A stretch of 64,000 bases of DNA, taken from positions 62,001 through 126,000 of the forward strand of contig JAJCXN010000056.1 in assembly GCA_029263415.1 (NCBI GenBank). The letters run 5' to 3'. This DNA is from Acidobacteriota bacterium (GTDB lineage: Bacteria > Acidobacteriota > Thermoanaerobaculia > Multivoradales > Multivoraceae). This document shows, piece by piece, positions 8,979 to 18,834 of the stretch. The notes under the pieces are model-generated. The model was not told the origin of the DNA. It searched no databases and saw only the letters and a program-made list of their open reading frames with translations. Every line of letters begins with the position of its first letter. The stretch's first letter is position 1. The position numbers and the translations under genes were made by a program.

Positions 8979-9928
8979 GCACCAACTTGGCTGATGGCCG
9001 CGGATCGCACTACAAGCTTGCTCGCCACCTTCGATGGACAACCCGGCCAGTGCCCGGTCGGTGAAGGCCACCGTGGTCGGCCGAGCTTCGTGCTGCCGCT
9101 GAGGGCGAGCCGGATACCGAACAATCACGATCTGCGTGTCCAGAGCCGCTACGGTCCAACCCAGTGACAATTGGTCTTACTCCGGTTGTCGGGCCAAGAG
9201 CTATGAGAGTTGGGTGATGCGTCGCACCCGACGAAATCCTGAACCTGCTTGTTTGCAGATGACAGGAGGCACTCTCCAACTGTGCTGCGTGGCCGAAACT
9301 CGTCGTAGCTGATCCTGGCTGACGAAACCGGGACGCTTCCGCAATGCCCTCCTCCTTCCGTTCTGAGGGACTCGATCTTCACCAGGGAACCGCGTCCCAT
9401 ACCGGCATAGAGAGGCACAGCAGTATGAGGACGCCGCAACCGATTGTTCTGGAACCATCGGGCTGGACTCCCAGCTTCCGCTCGCCACGGCTCCCTCTGC
9501 CACCGCGCTTCAAGATGCCTCGACCGCGAACGCTGCACGACCAGGCTTCACTAGCGACGAAGGAGGTGAGGGCGTCCCCCGAAGTCGGCAGCTCGTCCCA
9601 CGGGAGGCTGCGCACCGAGGAGCCCTTCACAAACGCGCTGGTGTAGCCCAACCCGTCGACGGCGACGAGTGCGCAGGCAAGGCCCCGCCTACCCGCTCGA
9701 GGGAAAGCCGCAGCCGATGCCTAAGGGGGGATCCCGATCCGCCGACAGGAGCGAAGACGCACGCCGCAATCGCGACCAAACCGAACGATCCCCATCCACC
9801 CTCATCGCCTGCCGACATCGCGAACCCATCAACATCCCGCCCCTTCACCCACGCGCCACAACCCCTCGCACTCAGCACAACACTCACGCCACCAACCACA
9901 CCGCCATCGCCATCACTAGAACCTCGCC
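8979..9928. other. Gene-free stretch, about 950 bases
   Basis: Six-frame ORFs here are short, overlap on both strands and show no family motifs, so I accept none as a gene. Roughly 9000-9650 has mixed composition and could be decayed coding sequence, but no residual domain could be recognised. From about 9700 to the ABC transporter stop the + strand is very C- and A-rich and G-poor. No tRNA, hairpin with a T-tract or long repeat was seen. Confidence 0.6.
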
Positions 9929-10160
9929 CTACAGCACCCCCTGCAAATCACAGAACCGCCGAAACCTCGAATCCTCCCGCCCCCGCAACTCAGCAAACGT
10001 CCCTTCCTCCACCAACCGACCACAATCCAAGAACGCAATCCGATCAGCCTTCCGAACCGTCGCCAATCGATGTGACACCACCACCAGCGTGACCTGCCCT
10101 CGTAACTCCTCCAACGTCCGCTGAATCCGATCCTCGGACTCAGCATCCAGAGCACTGGTC
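9700..10160. other. C+A-rich, G-poor + strand spanning the ABC transporter 3' end
   Basis: On the + strand this segment is dominated by C and A with few G and T, so the transporter's sense strand is G/T-rich. The asymmetry continues some 200 bases past the transporter stop codon into non-coding DNA. It is therefore a property of the DNA strand and not only of codon choice. It mirrors the skew at 7080-7320. Confidence 0.7.
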
Positions 10161-11806
10161 GGCTCATCCAGCAACAACAACCGAGGCCGTCGCACGAGTT
10201 CCCGCGCGATTGCCAGCAACTGCGATTGCCCACCTGAGAGAGGTTGTCCCTCTTCGCCAACGATCGTGTCGTAGCCGGCTGGGAGGTTACGGATGAATTC
10301 ATCGCAGTGAGCGTCCCGTGCTGCATCCTCAATCCGCTGCTGAGAGACGTTGCCATTGCCGAGCCTGAGGTTCTCTGCGACCGTGCCCTGGAATACAAGC
10401 GGGTTTTGGGTGACGTAACCAAGGCCCGTGCGCAGTGCCCCAATGTTGGTGTCGTCAATGGCCACGCCGGCCACCACCACACTCCCCTCACTTGGCGGCA
10501 ACAGACCAGCCATCACATCCAGCAGAGTGGTCTTGCCGGCGCCTGACTCGCCGACGACAGCGACAAACGACCCAGGTTCGACCGTCCAATCGAGCCTTCT
10601 CAATACTTCACGCTCGGTTCCATTGCCATCATTGGACCGGTAGGCCCTTCGACTCTGATCCGAGTACCGGTAACTAAGCGCAGAGACTTTGAGACATGGC
10701 GATGCGTCGCCAAACACCCGCTCGTAGCCACCGTCCTCATTGCTCGCGCTGACCGCTGGCCTTTGAGCAGCCAGAAGCTGCCCTTTTCGTGTTTCCAGAA
10801 TCTGGATTGAGCCGCGCACTTGAGAGTAGACCTGCCAGTTCATCTGGAACAGATCCAACTCCATTACACAACGGTAGAGGAAGAGTAGCGACGCAACCAA
10901 GATGCTCAACTCCAGTGAGAACACCTGATGGGCAAGGTAGAGAACACCGCACATGGTCGCCACCACAAGAGGCTCCTGAACTGCTCTTTGTAGTGCCGCC
11001 AGCATTCCCTGCCTCCTTCCTACTGAGAGTGAGGCGCGGGCGTCCTGTGTCACGCGGTCTTTCATCGCCTCGAAGCGGCCCGTTGCACGCAAAAATTTGA
11101 CCGAGCGCACGGCTTCAGCAACCCGGATCGAGTAGTTGGCCAGTCGTTTGCTGCTCTCCTGCGATGCGCTTTGCGACCGGTCGATGATGCGCCTCACTAA
11201 CCAGGTGGACGACGCCGCAAGAACCAAAAAGAACACGCCGATCTCTGGTGCGAGAAAGAACGCTGAAGCTGCAAGCATGATCACCTTGAGAAGCAAACTG
11301 AACGCGAAGGTGTAGGTGTGCAGGGCACGAATGACTTGAGCGAGTTCGGTAGCCATCTCATGTGCGAGACGGGGCCCTTGTCCAACCAAGACTGGGTAGT
11401 CGGCGCGACCGACCAACTCCAAGAACTCAGTGCGAGCGCGAAAGCCGAACTCGTGCAAGGTCAGGTTTCGATAGGCGGTAGACACAAACGCGACTACGCC
11501 CTTGAACGCAAAGAGTCCGGCGATCACCAGTAACACGCCGCCGAGGTCAAGGGCGCCAGTTGCCGAAGCCAACATGCGTGCCGCTGTCCCGTTGGCGACT
11601 GCTCCGCCAACCCCTTGTTCGCTCGCAAAGCCAGCCACCTCGAGCAACGGGATGAACATGAGAATGCCGAGACCCTCCAAGATCGCTTCGACAATGCCAA
11701 GCCCCACCAGCACGAAGAACCGCCAGCCCAGGTGAGACCAGACCATTCCGAAGTCATCCAGAAACGGCAGCCGGGACCAGACACCTGTTCCACTCTCAGG
11801 CGGCAT
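9929..11806 (-). CDS. ABC transporter, fused permease and ATP-binding domains
   Basis: This is a half-transporter of the exporter type: a membrane domain with several hydrophobic segments (for example FFVLVGLGIVEAILEGLGIL) followed by a nucleotide-binding domain. Walker A is GESGAGKTT, the Q-loop VTQNPLVF, the signature LSGGQSQLLAIAREL, Walker B LLLLDEPTSALD and the H-loop VSHRLATV. It likely works as a homodimer in the inner membrane exporting a lipid, peptide or drug; the cargo is unknown. I prefer the ATG at 11806 (MPPESG), giving 625 residues. The track start at 11998 adds 64 low-complexity residues running into the glpK leader. The last 75 or so codons share the unusual strand skew of the flanking spacer. 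Confidence 0.92.
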   Translation of the reverse strand: MPPESGTGVWSRLPFLDDFGMVWSHLGWRFFVLVGLGIVEAILEGLGILMFIPLLEVAGFASEQGVGGAVANGTAARMLASATGALDLGGVLLVIAGLFAFKGVVAFVSTAYRNLTLHEFGFRARTEFLELVGRADYPVLVGQGPRLAHEMATELAQVIRALHTYTFAFSLLLKVIMLAASAFFLAPEIGVFFLVLAASSTWLVRRIIDRSQSASQESSKRLANYSIRVAEAVRSVKFLRATGRFEAMKDRVTQDARASLSVGRRQGMLAALQRAVQEPLVVATMCGVLYLAHQVFSLELSILVASLLFLYRCVMELDLFQMNWQVYSQVRGSIQILETRKGQLLAAQRPAVSASNEDGGYERVFGDASPCLKVSALSYRYSDQSRRAYRSNDGNGTEREVLRRLDWTVEPGSFVAVVGESGAGKTTLLDVMAGLLPPSEGSVVVAGVAIDDTNIGALRTGLGYVTQNPLVFQGTVAENLRLGNGNVSQQRIEDAARDAHCDEFIRNLPAGYDTIVGEEGQPLSGGQSQLLAIARELVRRPRLLLLDEPTSALDAESEDRIQRTLEELRGQVTLVVVSHRLATVRKADRIAFLDCGRLVEEGTFAELRGREDSRFRRFCDLQGVL

Positions 11807-12034
11807 TCCTGACGGGCGTTCTAGCTTAGGTGTCGAAGACTCCGGAGGCGGGGACGAGGAGGGCAAAAGGTGGATCTCGCAGAACAGTTGATGGCGTGAC
11901 ACGTCGTGCCGGGGATGGTACCCGGTAACGGTCAGCCGAGGCTCGTCTTCGGCAATCGGCGATACAGTCTCAAGCCGAGCGCTCGGCGCCCGTATCACTC
12001 GAACCTATTGGATAGATCAGGAGAAGCTCAGCTC

Positions 12035-13525
12035 ATGTCGAAATATGTTCTTGCCTTGGATCAAGGTACGACCTCGAGTCGGTCCATTCTCTTCCGCAAG
12101 AACGGCAAGAGTGTCGCTGTTGCGCAGAAGGAGTTTCCCCAACTGTTCCCATCCCCGGGGCATGTTGAGCACGACCCAGAAGCCATTTGGAAAACCCAGC
12201 TCGCAACTGCGAAGAACGTCCTGCGCAAGGCCAAAGCCAAGGCTGGCGACGTGGCTGCCATCGGCATCACCAATCAGCGGGAGACAGTTGTCCTGTGGGA
12301 CAAGAGCACAGGCAAGCCGATTGACAACGCCTACGTCTGGCAATCGAGAATCACCGCCAAGCTGTGCGATCGACTGAAGGCCAAAGGGCTCGAGCCCATG
12401 GTCACCAAAAAGACGGGCCTCGTCCTTGACCCTTACTTCTCGGGCACCAAAATCAAGTACCTGCTCGATAAACACAAGCTCCGTGCGCGCGCCCGCAAGG
12501 GCGAGATCTTGTGCGGCACCATCGACACCTTTCTCTTGTGGCGCCTCACTGGAGGCCAGGTGCACGCCACCGACCCGTCGAACGCCAGTCGCACGTTGCT
12601 GTTCAACATCCATACTCAGAAGTGGGACGACGAATTGCTCAAGATGCTTGGTGTGCCGCGCGCAATGCTGCCCGAGGTGCGCGACTCTTCAGGCGACTTT
12701 GGCGTCACCGACAAGAAGCTCTTCGGTTCTGAGATCCCAATCGCCGGGATCGCCGGTGATCAGCAAGCCGCCACCTTCGGCCAAGGCTGCTTTCAACCTG
12801 GCATGGTCAAAAACACCTATGGCACCGGCTGCTTCCTACTGATGAACACAGGATCCAAGCCGGTGCCCTCATCCAACGGCCTATTGACCACAGTCGGTTG
12901 GCGGATCAACGGTGAGACGACCTACTGTTTAGAGGGTTCAGTCTTCGTTGGCGGCGCTGCGGTGCAGTGGCTGCGTGACGGTCTAGGCTTGATAAAGAAG
13001 TCCTCAGATGTAGAGAAACTCGCCGCCACCGAGCCGGATGCTGGCGGCACCTACTTGGTCCCAGCGTTCGTGGGTCTGGGTGCGCCCTACTGGGACCCCT
13101 ATGCCCGCGGCATCTACGTCGGCATCGAACGCGGCACCACCGCTGGGCATATGGCGCGTGCCACTGTCGAGTCGATGGCCTACCAAACGGCTGATGTGGT
13201 CAAAGCAATGGCCCAAGACTCGGGCCTCAGACTACGCGGACTCAGAGTCGATGGCGGCGCGACGACCAACGACGCCTTGATGCAGTTTCAGTCCAATCTA
13301 CTGGGCACCCGCCTCAAGCGACCGTTGGTTGCTGAAACCACCGCGTTGGGCGCTGCTTACCTCGCCGGCCTCGCAGTCGGCTTCTGGAAGACCCAAAAAG
13401 ACGTGACCAGCAACTGGGCTCTCGATCGCGAGTTCGCCCCCAAGATGACACCTGCTCAACGACGCAAAGGGCTCGCCGGCTGGGCTTCGGCAGTTGAACG
13501 AAGCAAAGCGTGGATCAAGCCTTAA
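12035..13525 (+). CDS. glpK: Glycerol kinase
   Basis: Glycerol kinase phosphorylates glycerol to sn-glycerol 3-phosphate using ATP, in the cytosol. The FGGY-family fold is complete over 496 residues. The N-terminal phosphate-binding [20 protein letters not shown], the substrate-region [12 protein letters not shown] and the ATP-site [18 protein letters not shown] and VDGGATTND are all present. The ATG at 12035 follows AGGAGA ten bases upstream; the longer track start lacks support. No glpF or glpD is adjacent. Eight bases downstream begins the beta-CASP nuclease gene, so the two are probably co-transcribed. Confidence 0.96.
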   Translation: MSKYVLALDQGTTSSRSILFRKNGKSVAVAQKEFPQLFPSPGHVEHDPEAIWKTQLATAKNVLRKAKAKAGDVAAIGITNQRETVVLWDKSTGKPIDNAYVWQSRITAKLCDRLKAKGLEPMVTKKTGLVLDPYFSGTKIKYLLDKHKLRARARKGEILCGTIDTFLLWRLTGGQVHATDPSNASRTLLFNIHTQKWDDELLKMLGVPRAMLPEVRDSSGDFGVTDKKLFGSEIPIAGIAGDQQAATFGQGCFQPGMVKNTYGTGCFLLMNTGSKPVPSSNGLLTTVGWRINGETTYCLEGSVFVGGAAVQWLRDGLGLIKKSSDVEKLAATEPDAGGTYLVPAFVGLGAPYWDPYARGIYVGIERGTTAGHMARATVESMAYQTADVVKAMAQDSGLRLRGLRVDGGATTNDALMQFQSNLLGTRLKRPLVAETTALGAAYLAGLAVGFWKTQKDVTSNWALDREFAPKMTPAQRRKGLAGWASAVERSKAWIKP

Positions 13526-13532
13526 GGGCGCA

Positions 13533-14957
13533 ATGAGTATCGATAACGTACTTCTCGGCTTTCATGGCGCCGCGCGCACCGTCACCGGTTCGCGCTACTT
13601 ACTGCATGCCTGCGGCCAACGCACGGGCATCGACGCTGGCATCTTCCAAGGGTACAGGTCCCTGCGAAGACTCAACTGGCGTGAACCGCCGTACCCGGCC
13701 CATACGGTGGACCGGATTCTCCTGACCCACGCGCACATCGATCACATCGGCTTCTTGCCGCGGTTGGTGCGCAACGGGTTCAAGGGTCCGATCCTGTGCA
13801 CAGATGCAAGTGCCGAGTTGGTCCGCCTGCTGCTGATGGACTCCGCAAAGATCCAAGAAGAAGACGCCCGTCACGCCAACAAATACAGGTACAGCAAACA
13901 TAGCCCTGCCCTCCCGCTCTACTCCTCTCAAGACGCCAAGGCTACGCTCAAGCAGCTGGAGGTGATCGACCCGAACGGGTGGGTCGACGTGGGTCCTCGA
14001 CTACGCGCCCGTTGGACCGGCGCCGGCCACATCCTCGGATCGTGCTCGATCGAGATCGAGATCACCGCCAACCGTGGCAACACTGGGACCATCGTCTTTT
14101 CCGGCGACATTGGCCGCTACGACATGCCGCTTCATCCAGACCCGCAACCGCGTCCAGAATCTCAAGTTCTGGTCTGTGAATCGACCTACGGCGGTCGCAA
14201 TCACGACCTGGATGTCTCTGTGGACGACCAAATGGCAACCGCGATCAGTCGTTGCCTAGAGCGCCGTGGCACTGTGCTGATTCCTGCATTTGCGGTCGGC
14301 CGATCCCAGCAACTCACTTTCATCCTGCGCCGATTGATGCTGGAGGGCCGCATTCCTCAAGCAAGGGTACACATTGATAGTCCGATGGCGGTTAACGCAA
14401 CCGGGATCTATGGCCGTCACATGGACGAGCACCACCTCGACGCTGATGTCTTCGAAGACGGTCGCCAGGTGCTCTTTCCTGACGATGTCGAGCTGCACAA
14501 AACAGCCAAGCATTCCAAAGAACTCAACCGCATGCGAGGCCCACGCATCATCATTTCCGCATCCGGCATGCTCACCGCGGGCCGGGTCCTCCACCATCTC
14601 AAGCGTCTGGTGGGCGATCGTAAGAACTTGGTCGTCCTGGCCGGCTATCAAGCACCGGGCACACGCGGGCGAGCGATTCTTGAAGGCCAGCGTACGGTGC
14701 GCATTCACGGCCAGGATCTCGCCGTTCGTGCTGAGTGCGTCTCGCTACACGGACTCTCGGCCCATGCCGGGCAAAGCGAACTCATGCGCTGGGCAGCCTC
14801 CTGCGAGACCAAACCGCGTCAAACCTTCTTGACCCACGGCGAGCCCGAGGCGGCTTGGGCACTCGCCCACAAGATGGAGCGCGAGCTGGGTTGGAACGTG
14901 GATCTACCCGAACTCGATCAAACGCTGGACATCACCGACGCGCTAGGGCTGGGCTGA
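13533..14957 (+). CDS. Beta-CASP metallo-beta-lactamase-fold nuclease
   Basis: This belongs to the MBL-fold RNA-specificity group (YSH1/CPSF73-like, COG1236 type), predicted RNases with two zinc ions. Zinc ligands appear in the motif LTHAHIDHIG. Later motifs follow the family: GAGHILGS, FSGDIGRYD, the beta-CASP segment SASGMLTAGRV and the C-terminal LSAHAGQSELMRW. The ATG at 13533 (MSIDN) gives 474 residues, a usual length; the track start overlaps glpK without need. The gene is read right after glpK with an 8-base gap. The RNA target in bacteria is unknown. Confidence 0.92.
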   Translation: MSIDNVLLGFHGAARTVTGSRYLLHACGQRTGIDAGIFQGYRSLRRLNWREPPYPAHTVDRILLTHAHIDHIGFLPRLVRNGFKGPILCTDASAELVRLLLMDSAKIQEEDARHANKYRYSKHSPALPLYSSQDAKATLKQLEVIDPNGWVDVGPRLRARWTGAGHILGSCSIEIEITANRGNTGTIVFSGDIGRYDMPLHPDPQPRPESQVLVCESTYGGRNHDLDVSVDDQMATAISRCLERRGTVLIPAFAVGRSQQLTFILRRLMLEGRIPQARVHIDSPMAVNATGIYGRHMDEHHLDADVFEDGRQVLFPDDVELHKTAKHSKELNRMRGPRIIISASGMLTAGRVLHHLKRLVGDRKNLVVLAGYQAPGTRGRAILEGQRTVRIHGQDLAVRAECVSLHGLSAHAGQSELMRWAASCETKPRQTFLTHGEPEAAWALAHKMERELGWNVDLPELDQTLDITDALGLG

Positions 14958-15030
14958 TTCGGTCTGGGCCTGATTCGGTCTGGGGTTGTTCGCTCTGCTA
15001 CTGATTCGCTTAGGATTCGCTCTAGGTTCG
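14951..15030. repeat. Degenerate 15-17-nt repeats after the beta-CASP gene
   Basis: Just after the stop codon the motif CTGATTCGGTCTGGG is present twice in tandem. It is followed by decaying relatives such as TTGTTCGCTCTG, CTGATTCGCTTAGG and ATTCGCTCTAGG. The array lies in the 251-base spacer before the next gene. The remainder of the spacer shows nothing recognisable. Confidence 0.75.
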
Positions 15031-15208
15031 AGTCAGGGCCGGCAATCTCTCGCTACTTCTGTGACATGGGATTGAATCAAGACTGTAGAACGACGGCGTG
15101 TAATTCAACGGTCTCAGTTCACTACCGGTTGCAGTTGCCACGAAAGATCACCGACCCGACTCAATCTCAACAGACCCACCTCGCAAGCACTCGGTTCCAA
15201 ACTCAACG

Positions 15209-16063
15209 ATGACCAACGCCAACGATCCTGGCAAGGAACTCACCGCCGCCACCGCGACCGAGGAGAACCGGTTCGCGCGCATCGTTTTCCATTCCATTTG
15301 CAGCGCAGCTTGCGCGATCGTCCCGGTGCCGTTTTTGGACGAACACCTGATCAAACTCACCCGCAGACGAATGGCTCGGGAGTTTGCCGCCGCTCGCGAA
15401 CTCGAACTCAGCGCCGCTGACGTGGCGGCTCTCTCAGGTACAGAATCGAAACCCCTAGGATGGGGGTGCTTCGGCGCTCTCGCCCTAGGCCTGGCGTTCA
15501 AGGTCGCGGTTAAGATTCTGCGCCGCTTTTTCCGCACGATTCTCTTCTGGCTCTTGGTCAAAGATGCCGCCGACGCCGCCTCTCGCACCTTTCACGAGGG
15601 CTATCTCATTGACCGCGCGCTGGACCGTCCAGTTCCTGGACCGGGAGCGGCTCAGCCGGCAGCCTCCCCCGAGCCCTCCGCGATGGCTCGACTCAGAGTG
15701 CCAGTGGAACGCGTTCTGGCCAACGTCAACACCAAAGGTCTTACTCACGCTTTTCGGGGCGTCTTGGGCGGCAGCCGAACGCTCCTCGTCAGTGTGGCGC
15801 GCACCCTGTCTCGACTGACAGGGCTCCGAGCAGAAGCGGACGACGGCGAGCAGACTCTCGAACGTCAGCTCGCCGATAGCATCCCCGCGTCTCTGGTCGA
15901 ACGCGTAGCTCGGCAGGTTCTTCAACAGGGCGACTACTTGAGACACCTCGACGAGCTTCTCGCCGACCAGTTCTACCAAGCCCAGCCCGTTGCGGCGACG
16001 CCTGCAGACTCGGCGAGCGGTTCGGATCAAGAACCGCGCCCGACCCCTGAGGCCATAGAATGA
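15209..16063 (+). CDS. Unknown membrane-associated protein
   Basis: I do not recognise the family. The protein has 284 residues. Near residues 30-45 a segment reads CAIVPVPFLDEHL, like the Ile-Pro-x-Pro-x-x-Asp turn seen in some membrane-associated and GTPase-linked proteins. It is followed by a basic helix (LTRRRMAREF). A hydrophobic region near residues 87-115 contains GWGCFGALALGLAFKVAVK and a second stretch TILFWLLVKDAADAA, a likely hairpin membrane anchor. A Pro-rich linker and a mostly helical C-terminal part follow. It ends in an ATGA overlap with the EEP-family gene, so the two proteins are translationally coupled and may work together. Confidence 0.75.
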   Translation: MTNANDPGKELTAATATEENRFARIVFHSICSAACAIVPVPFLDEHLIKLTRRRMAREFAAARELELSAADVAALSGTESKPLGWGCFGALALGLAFKVAVKILRRFFRTILFWLLVKDAADAASRTFHEGYLIDRALDRPVPGPGAAQPAASPEPSAMARLRVPVERVLANVNTKGLTHAFRGVLGGSRTLLVSVARTLSRLTGLRAEADDGEQTLERQLADSIPASLVERVARQVLQQGDYLRHLDELLADQFYQAQPVAATPADSASGSDQEPRPTPEAIE

Positions 16064-16998
16064 TGCTTGTCCTTGAATTCCCCCTTCAAGGGTTCTGCGA
16101 TCCTTCGACCGAGCCGACCTTGAACGAACCTCAGTCCCCAACCATCGATCCGGGTCCTCGCGAGCGCATCAAGCGCAAACTGCCCAAAGACCTGCTTCGA
16201 CCGAAACCTCCGGTCCGCCCCGGCGCCAAGCCCGACGGTGCACTGCGGCTGATGACGCTCAATCTCGCGCATGGGCGCAAGCGCGGACCACACCAGCTGT
16301 TGCAGCGCAAGCCTCGACTGGAGCGCAACCTACACCTAGTCGGCGACCTGATCGATGAGGCCGAGCCGGACGTCATAGCGCTGCAAGAGGCCGATGGTCC
16401 TTCGTCTTGGAGCGGCAACTTCTGTCATGTATCTCGCTTGTCGGAGGTGAGCGGTCTAGAGCACCACTATCGCGGCCCGCACACTCAAAGAAACTTCGGG
16501 CGGCTGCAACTGCAGTGCGGTACCGCCATCTTGAGTCGACTGCCCATCCTGCAGCAGCAATCAGTGACCTTCGGACAGAACTGGCGCGACAACAAGGGCT
16601 TCGTGGTGGGAGAGATCCAGGTTCCGCAGTGGAACGACACCACGATCCTGGTGGCATCCGTGCACCTCGACTTCTTGGCGCCTCAGGTACGGCGTCGCCA
16701 AGTGCAGCAGATCATCGAAGTGCTCGGTGAGCGGAAACATCCTCTGGTACTGCTCGGAGATCTCAACTGTTCAGCTCTTGAGGACCCGAAGACGCTGCAG
16801 CTCTTGCTGCATGACCTTAACCTCGAGGCCTGCGACCTCCACATCCATCGACCGACCTACCCGTCGTATCGGCCGTTACGACGGCTTGACTGGATCTTGG
16901 CCTCTCCGGAGCTGCGCTTCGCGAACCCGGCCATGCCTCTCGAGGCCCAGGTCTCCGATCACCTCGCAGTACTTGCTGACCTCGTCCCGGCGACCTAG
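16060..16998 (+). CDS. Endonuclease/exonuclease/phosphatase (EEP) family protein
   Basis: The EEP fold covers Mg-dependent nucleases and phosphoesterases. Family markers are LMTLNLAHGR (Asn ligand), PDVIALQEAD (Glu ligand), VLLGDLNCS (Asp-Asn pair) and a terminal SDHLAVLAD (catalytic Asp-His). It has 312 residues, no signal peptide, and a basic Pro-rich N-terminal extension of about 60 residues before the catalytic domain. Its ATG overlaps the upstream stop as ATGA. The substrate (DNA, RNA, sphingolipid or inositol phosphate) cannot be told. Confidence 0.9.
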   Translation: MMLVLEFPLQGFCDPSTEPTLNEPQSPTIDPGPRERIKRKLPKDLLRPKPPVRPGAKPDGALRLMTLNLAHGRKRGPHQLLQRKPRLERNLHLVGDLIDEAEPDVIALQEADGPSSWSGNFCHVSRLSEVSGLEHHYRGPHTQRNFGRLQLQCGTAILSRLPILQQQSVTFGQNWRDNKGFVVGEIQVPQWNDTTILVASVHLDFLAPQVRRRQVQQIIEVLGERKHPLVLLGDLNCSALEDPKTLQLLLHDLNLEACDLHIHRPTYPSYRPLRRLDWILASPELRFANPAMPLEAQVSDHLAVLADLVPAT

Positions 16999-17018
16999 GA
17001 ATTACAGACGCAGCCCTC

Positions 17019-17046
17019 TGATCTCGGATGTGTGATCTCGGATATG
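17019..17046. repeat. 14-nt tandem duplication after the EEP gene
   Basis: TGATCTCGGATGTG is followed directly by TGATCTCGGATATG in the 71-base spacer between the convergent EEP and GMC genes. One mismatch separates the copies. It matches the pattern of short tandem duplications at other gene ends in this window. Confidence 0.85.
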
Positions 17047-17069
17047 TAGTCTGCGACTGGATCTGGGGC

Positions 17070-18758
17070 TTACCCAAGCCGGCCTGCAGTGAGCTCTCCG
17101 GCTAAGTATTCGCACGACCTCACGGTCAACGCCATCATGGTCAGCGTGGGATTGACACAGCCAATGCTGACAAACGAACTGCCGTCCATGACGAAGAGAT
17201 TGTCAACGTCGTGAGTCTGTTGAAACTCGTTGACCACTGAGGTCTTCGGATCAGCACCCATGCGGGCAGTACCCACCTCGTGAATGCAGAAACCTGGCGG
17301 CGGCGTCAGTTGAAACTTGGCCACTTCCTCCACCCCACTCGCTTCCAGCATGTTGACGGCTTCAGCCACCATGTCCTTGGCCATCTTCCGTTCATTGTCG
17401 CCCCACTCGCAGTCGATATGCAGTACCGGAATACCCCACTTGTCGACTTGCGCCGAGTCAAGCGTCGCGCGGTTCTCCGGTTTCGCCAGCATCTCACCCC
17501 AAGCACCGATCTGCATGTGAGCTACGTTGGCGCTGCGCTGAGCATGTTTCCACTCCGCACCGAAGCCTGGATTCGCGGCAGCGTGCTCGTAGACGGTGAC
17601 GTTTTCACCTCCCTGGTAGCCAAAACCACGGATGTAGTCGCTCTCTTTGGTCTCGAGATTCTTGAACCGAGGAATGTAGATCCCGTTCGGTCGATTGGCT
17701 CGCTCGGGCTTGCGACTGAGCTTCGGCATCACTCCTTGCGCTCCAGACATGAAGTGATGATCCATGAGGTAGCGCCCCAAAGCATCAGAGGAGTTGGCCA
17801 GGCCTGCCTCACCGTCGCGTCCCTTTGAGTTGAGCAGAATGCGGGTCGAGCCGAGAGTCGACGCAGCGAGGATCACGACCTTCGCCTTGACCTCCATCTC
17901 CTTGCCGCTAGCAATGTCCACGTAGGCGATCCCCTCCGCTTTGCCTTCAGCGTTGAGCACGACGTTGCGTACATGGGCATTAGCAACCAACGTGAACTTG
18001 CCAGTCGCTTCTGCTGCGGGCAGCGTTGAATTGTTGCTGGTGAAGTACGAGCCGGTGGAACAACCCCGATGACAGGGTCCACAGTAGTGGCATGCAAGCC
18101 GACCGTTGTGGTTGCGCGTCAGCACCGCAGCTCGTCCAATCGTCATGCGACGGCCGAGTGAGGCAACTCCCTTTGCCAGCTCCTCTTCGCCGCAGCTGTA
18201 TGCCATCGGGGGCAGGAACTGGCCATCGGGCAGCACCGGGATGCCCTCCCGCCTGCCCGACACACCAATGAACCGCTCCACCGCGTCGTAGTAGGGAGCC
18301 AGGGTGGCATAGTCGATCGGCCAGTCATCACCATAGCCGTCGTGCGACTTAGCTTTGAAGTCATAGTCGCTCATTCGATACGACTGCCGACCCCAAAGTA
18401 AGGTTCGACCGCCTACCTGGTTGCCGCGAATCCACCAGAAGGGTTTGCCCTTAGCGGTTGTCACCGGGTTGTCGATCTCGTCTTCGAAGAAGTGAGCGTT
18501 GGTTTCCTCGCAGGCGTAGCACCGTTTCTGAATCGGGAGTCGCTCCAACACCGGGTTACGTGGATCCTGTTTTCCTCGCAGCGGCAACTCATGCGGTAGC
18601 ACGTGTTCTGTGAAGTCTTTGCTAGAGATCTCGCGCCCTTTCTCCAACATGCACACCTCGAACCCCGCCTCGCAGAGCTGCTTTGCTGCAAAACCACCAT
18701 TCGCGCCTGAGCCCACCACGATCGCATCGTAGGCCTTTGTGTCATTGATTCGTCGCAT
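17070..18758 (-). CDS. GMC family FAD-dependent oxidoreductase (no adjacent small subunit)
   Basis: This is a flavoprotein of the glucose-methanol-choline family, in the branch used by large subunits of gluconate 2-dehydrogenase-like enzymes. The N-terminus has the dinucleotide motif VVGSGANGG followed by MLEKG. The C-terminal catalytic region has HEVGTARMGADP (His) and GCVNPTLTMMA (Asn). At 562 residues it has no Tat or Sec signal. Its close paralogue at 52971 is followed by a Tat-exported small subunit; here none is adjacent, and the next gene upstream encodes an MFS transporter. The substrate is probably an alcohol or sugar hydroxyl, by family inference only. Confidence 0.92.
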   Translation of the reverse strand: MRRINDTKAYDAIVVGSGANGGFAAKQLCEAGFEVCMLEKGREISSKDFTEHVLPHELPLRGKQDPRNPVLERLPIQKRCYACEETNAHFFEDEIDNPVTTAKGKPFWWIRGNQVGGRTLLWGRQSYRMSDYDFKAKSHDGYGDDWPIDYATLAPYYDAVERFIGVSGRREGIPVLPDGQFLPPMAYSCGEEELAKGVASLGRRMTIGRAAVLTRNHNGRLACHYCGPCHRGCSTGSYFTSNNSTLPAAEATGKFTLVANAHVRNVVLNAEGKAEGIAYVDIASGKEMEVKAKVVILAASTLGSTRILLNSKGRDGEAGLANSSDALGRYLMDHHFMSGAQGVMPKLSRKPERANRPNGIYIPRFKNLETKESDYIRGFGYQGGENVTVYEHAAANPGFGAEWKHAQRSANVAHMQIGAWGEMLAKPENRATLDSAQVDKWGIPVLHIDCEWGDNERKMAKDMVAEAVNMLEASGVEEVAKFQLTPPPGFCIHEVGTARMGADPKTSVVNEFQQTHDVDNLFVMDGSSFVSIGCVNPTLTMMALTVRSCEYLAGELTAGRLG

Positions 18759-18834
18759 CGATGTCGCTACCTTTGGAGAGGTGGGTCGGATTGACCTACC
18801 TGGAAAGAACTGCTGAGTGTCCGTTTGGGAGTGT

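Noticed and set aside
9344-9899. Small ORFs on both strands (100, 90 and 90 residues)
   Set aside because: They overlap each other, have biased composition caused by strand skew, and show no motif or ribosome site.
15020-15040. tRNA T-arm-like GGTTCGAGTC
   Set aside because: No acceptor, D or anticodon arm can be folded around it, and it lies inside a decaying repeat array that generates similar strings.
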